Below, one piece after another: positions 61,674 through 64,000 of a stretch of 64,000 nt of DNA. The notes below the pieces were generated by a model. That model had not been told where the DNA came from. It ran no database searches and saw only the letters and a program-made list of their open reading frames with translations. The stretch spans positions 1,116,001 to 1,180,000 of the forward strand of contig NZ_JACRMG010000009.1 of the NCBI RefSeq assembly GCF_016219575.1. Reading direction: 5' to 3'. The stretch is from Bradyrhizobium sp. (GTDB lineage Bacteria; Pseudomonadota; Alphaproteobacteria; Rhizobiales; Xanthobacteraceae). The position numbers and the translations under genes are program-made. How positions within the stretch are numbered: position 1 is the first letter of the stretch; every line of letters starts with the position of its first letter.

Positions 61674-63083
61674 ATGAAGACCGCCAAAGACGTCCTGAAA
61701 TCGATCAAGGACAACGACGTTAAGTACGTCGACCTGCGCTTCACCGATCCGCGCGGCAAGTGGCAGCACGTGACCTTCGACGTCGGCATGATCGAAGAGG
61801 ACACGTTCGCCGAAGGCCAGATGTTCGACGGCTCCTCGATTGCCGGCTGGAAGGCGATCAACGAATCCGACATGTGCCTGATGCCCGATCCCGTCACCGC
61901 GACGATCGATCCGTTCTTCGCCGAGACCACCATGGTCATCACCTGCGACGTGCTGGAGCCGACCACCGGCGAGCCCTACAACCGCGATCCCCGCGGCATG
62001 GCCAAGAAGGCCGAGGCGATGGTGAAGTCGATGGGCGTCGGCGACACCGTGTTCTTCGGACCCGAGGCCGAGTTCTTCGTGTTCGACGACGTGCGCTTCT
62101 CTTCCGATCCCTACAACACCGGCTTCAAGCTCGACTCCTCGGAACTGCCGATCAACTCCGGCACCGAATATGAGGGCGGCAACCTCGGTCACCGCATCCG
62201 CACCAAGGGCGGCTACTTCCCGGTTCCGCCGCAGGACTCGGTGCAGGACATGCGCTCGGAAATGCTCGGCGCCATGGCCAAGATGGGCGTCAAGGTCGAG
62301 AAGCATCACCACGAAGTCGCTTCCGCCCAGCACGAGCTCGGCATGAAGTTCGACACGCTGACGCTGATGGCCGACCAGATGCAGATCTACAAGTACTGCA
62401 TCCACCAGGTCGCCCACATCTACGGCAAGACCGCCACCTTCATGCCGAAGCCAGTCTACGGCGACAACGGCTCGGGCATGCACTGCCACCAGTCGATCTG
62501 GAAGGACGGCAAGCCGGTGTTCGCCGGCAACAAGTACGCCGACCTGTCGGAGACCTGCCTGAACTACATCGGCGGCATCATCAAGCACGCCAAGGCGATC
62601 AACGCCTTCACCAACCCCTCGACCAACTCCTACAAGCGTCTGGTCCCCGGCTATGAAGCCCCGGTGCTGCTCGCCTATTCCGCGCGCAACCGCTCGGCCT
62701 CCTGCCGCATCCCCTACACCTCCAACCCGAAGGCCAAGCGCGTCGAGGTTCGCTTCCCCGACCCGATGGCCAATCCGTATCTCGGCTTCGCCGCGATGCT
62801 GATGGCGGGCCTCGACGGCATCAAGAACAAGATCGATCCGGGTCCGGCGATGGACAAGGACCTCTACGACCTGCCGAAGGAAGAGCTGAAGTCGATCCCG
62901 ACGGTTTGCGGCTCGCTCCGCGAGGCGCTGGAAAATCTCGACAAGGACCGCGCGTTCCTCAAGAACGGCGGCGTGTTCGACGACGATTTCATCGACAGCT
63001 ATATCGAGCTGAAGATGACCGAAGTCGCCCGTTTCGAGATGACCCCGCACCCGATCGAATTCGACATGTACTACTCGCTGTGA
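61674..63083 (+). CDS. glnA: Glutamine synthetase type I
   Basis: Makes glutamine from glutamate, ammonia and ATP; 469 residues. The signature [16 protein letters not shown] is near residue 52, the ATP-site [21 protein letters not shown] near 260, and the adenylylation site Y398 (DKDLYDLP) near the C-terminus. The Tyr implies GlnE control. AAGGGGAA precedes the ATG. The 127-base gap after glnB may carry its own promoter. An intrinsic terminator follows. Confidence 0.98.
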   Translation: MKTAKDVLKSIKDNDVKYVDLRFTDPRGKWQHVTFDVGMIEEDTFAEGQMFDGSSIAGWKAINESDMCLMPDPVTATIDPFFAETTMVITCDVLEPTTGEPYNRDPRGMAKKAEAMVKSMGVGDTVFFGPEAEFFVFDDVRFSSDPYNTGFKLDSSELPINSGTEYEGGNLGHRIRTKGGYFPVPPQDSVQDMRSEMLGAMAKMGVKVEKHHHEVASAQHELGMKFDTLTLMADQMQIYKYCIHQVAHIYGKTATFMPKPVYGDNGSGMHCHQSIWKDGKPVFAGNKYADLSETCLNYIGGIIKHAKAINAFTNPSTNSYKRLVPGYEAPVLLAYSARNRSASCRIPYTSNPKAKRVEVRFPDPMANPYLGFAAMLMAGLDGIKNKIDPGPAMDKDLYDLPKEELKSIPTVCGSLREALENLDKDRAFLKNGGVFDDDFIDSYIELKMTEVARFEMTPHPIEFDMYYSL

Positions 63084-63130
63084 GTTTCGCGGGCACGCGC
63101 CCGCCAACGTCACGGCTCGCGAAAAGCGAA

Positions 63131-63154
63131 AGGCGCCCCAACCGGGCGCCTTTT
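63131..63154 (+). terminator. glnA terminator
   Basis: AGGCGCCC-CAACC-GGGCGCCT stem followed by TTTTG, 47 bases after the glnA stop. Confidence 0.88.
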
Positions 63155-63190
63155 GTTTGCGCTACTTGTTCCCGTTGCGGCTCCGTAGAG

Positions 63191-64000
63191 CTATTGCGGA
63201 TTCCGGCGCAGGAAACGTTCGAGTTCAGGCTCCACTGAATAGGGCAACGGGATCGGGTCGCCCGCGGAATCCACCGCCGGATCGAGGCAGCGCCGCAGCA
63301 TCCGCGCCAGTTCGGACTTGCGATAGGGCTTTGTCAGCATCGGGATGCCCTGCCCGCTGCGGCCCTGGGCGTGAATCGCGCCATAGGCATATCCCGACGT
63401 GAAGAGCACCCGCAGCGCCGGCCGCTCCGCCATCATCCGCTCGGCAAGCTGCCGCCCGTTCATGCTTCCGGTCATCACGATGTCGGTGAAGAGCAGGTCG
63501 AAGTGCGTGCCGCGGCAGGCGATGGCCAGGGCTTCCGCCGCGTCGGCTGCGACGATCGCCTTGTAGCCGAGGCTTTCCAGCTGGATGGTCACGAACTGCC
63601 GTACGTCGTGGTCGTCCTCGACACAGAGGATGGTTTCGTGCCCGCCGATCACGGGCCGCCCGTCGCCATCCGCGAACGGGAGCGCGCTCTCATCCGCCTT
63701 CGGCAGGTAGATCCGGAACGTCGCGCCCTGTCCCTGCTCGCCGCCGATTTCGATGCTGCCGCCGGACTGCTTGAGGAAGCCGAACACCATGCTCAGGCCG
63801 AGGCCGGTTCCCTTTCCCACCTCCTTGGTCGAGAAGAAGGGATCGAAAATCCTGTCGCGGATGTTCGGCGGAATGCCCGGCCCGGTATCGCTGACCTCGA
63901 TGACGACATAGTCGCCCGCATGCTCGACACCGATCGCCATCGCCTCGCGAACGCCGAACACGACGTTGCGGGTCACGAGCGTCAGCGTGCCGCTGCCTTC
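63191..64000 (-). CDS. Hybrid sensor histidine kinase with C-terminal receiver domain (partial)
   Basis: The reading frame enters from the right window edge, so the sensor and dimerisation parts are missing. The visible part begins in the HATPase domain: SDTGPGIP (G1), FFSTKEVGKGTGLGLSMV (G2 and F boxes). A linker is followed by a receiver domain: CVEDDHDVRQF, phosphoacceptor D in FTDIVMTGS, and the LTKPYRKSEL lysine. The signal it senses cannot be told. It is convergent with glnA. Confidence 0.93.
   Translation of the reverse strand, partial: EGSGTLTLVTRNVVFGVREAMAIGVEHAGDYVVIEVSDTGPGIPPNIRDRIFDPFFSTKEVGKGTGLGLSMVFGFLKQSGGSIEIGGEQGQGATFRIYLPKADESALPFADGDGRPVIGGHETILCVEDDHDVRQFVTIQLESLGYKAIVAADAAEALAIACRGTHFDLLFTDIVMTGSMNGRQLAERMMAERPALRVLFTSGYAYGAIHAQGRSGQGIPMLTKPYRKSELARMLRRCLDPAVDSAGDPIPLPYSVEPELERFLRRNPQ

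Overview
The window looks like a chromosomal segment of a Bradyrhizobium or very close relative (Alphaproteobacteria, Hyphomicrobiales). This rests on gene content and order: a full nuoA-N operon with birA-rnj-mce-DUF1467 behind it, tig/clpP/clpX/lon, a GTG-started glnB next to glnA, an Omp25/31-type surface protein, and the dispersed palindromes typical of these genomes. Base composition is GC-rich throughout. I see no CRISPR array, transposase, integrase or prophage.

Layout. 1-3039 (minus): lolD (cut by the window edge), lolC/E, proS. 3156-8637 (minus): a copper-acquisition cluster in the transcription order DUF2946 protein, TonB-dependent receptor, BNR-repeat protein, TlpA-like thioredoxin, PCu(A)C chaperone, small unknown; it resembles the pcu operon described in B. 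japonicum. 8932-9097: an unannotated structured RNA candidate ending in a perfect intrinsic terminator, followed by a globin gene. 9541-29253 (minus): a small membrane protein, DUF1467, mce, rnj, birA and the complex I operon. The nuo operon carries three extra genes: an FkbM methyltransferase fused translationally to nuoD, and two unknown membrane proteins.

29416-32616: a MarR regulator divergent from a Rieske oxygenase and an MFS transporter, with a perfect inverted repeat inside the promoter spacer. 32792-37505: small membrane protein, outer-membrane barrel, tRNA-Asp, HU-like protein, peptidase T, a methyltransferase, tRNA-Val. 37566-41405: an accessory block with a secreted metacaspase-like protein, set between tRNA-Val and lon and flanked by two copies of the lon terminator region.

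41406-56450 (minus): lon, clpX, clpP and tig. clpX and clpP are separated by about 8.7 kb holding one apparent five-gene operon: two tandem, secreted TPR-CHAT cysteine-protease paralogues, a small secreted protein and two zinc-ribbon proteins. This operon is my best candidate for an undescribed system. 56610-64000: tRNA-Leu, a multicopper-oxidase-fold protein that has lost its copper ligands, a mandelate racemase with all catalytic residues, the NAD(P)H-hydrate repair enzyme, glnB-glnA behind a sigma-54 promoter, and the end of a hybrid histidine kinase.

A recurring feature is a set of palindromic repeats at gene 3' ends, several of which supply or abut a TAG stop codon.
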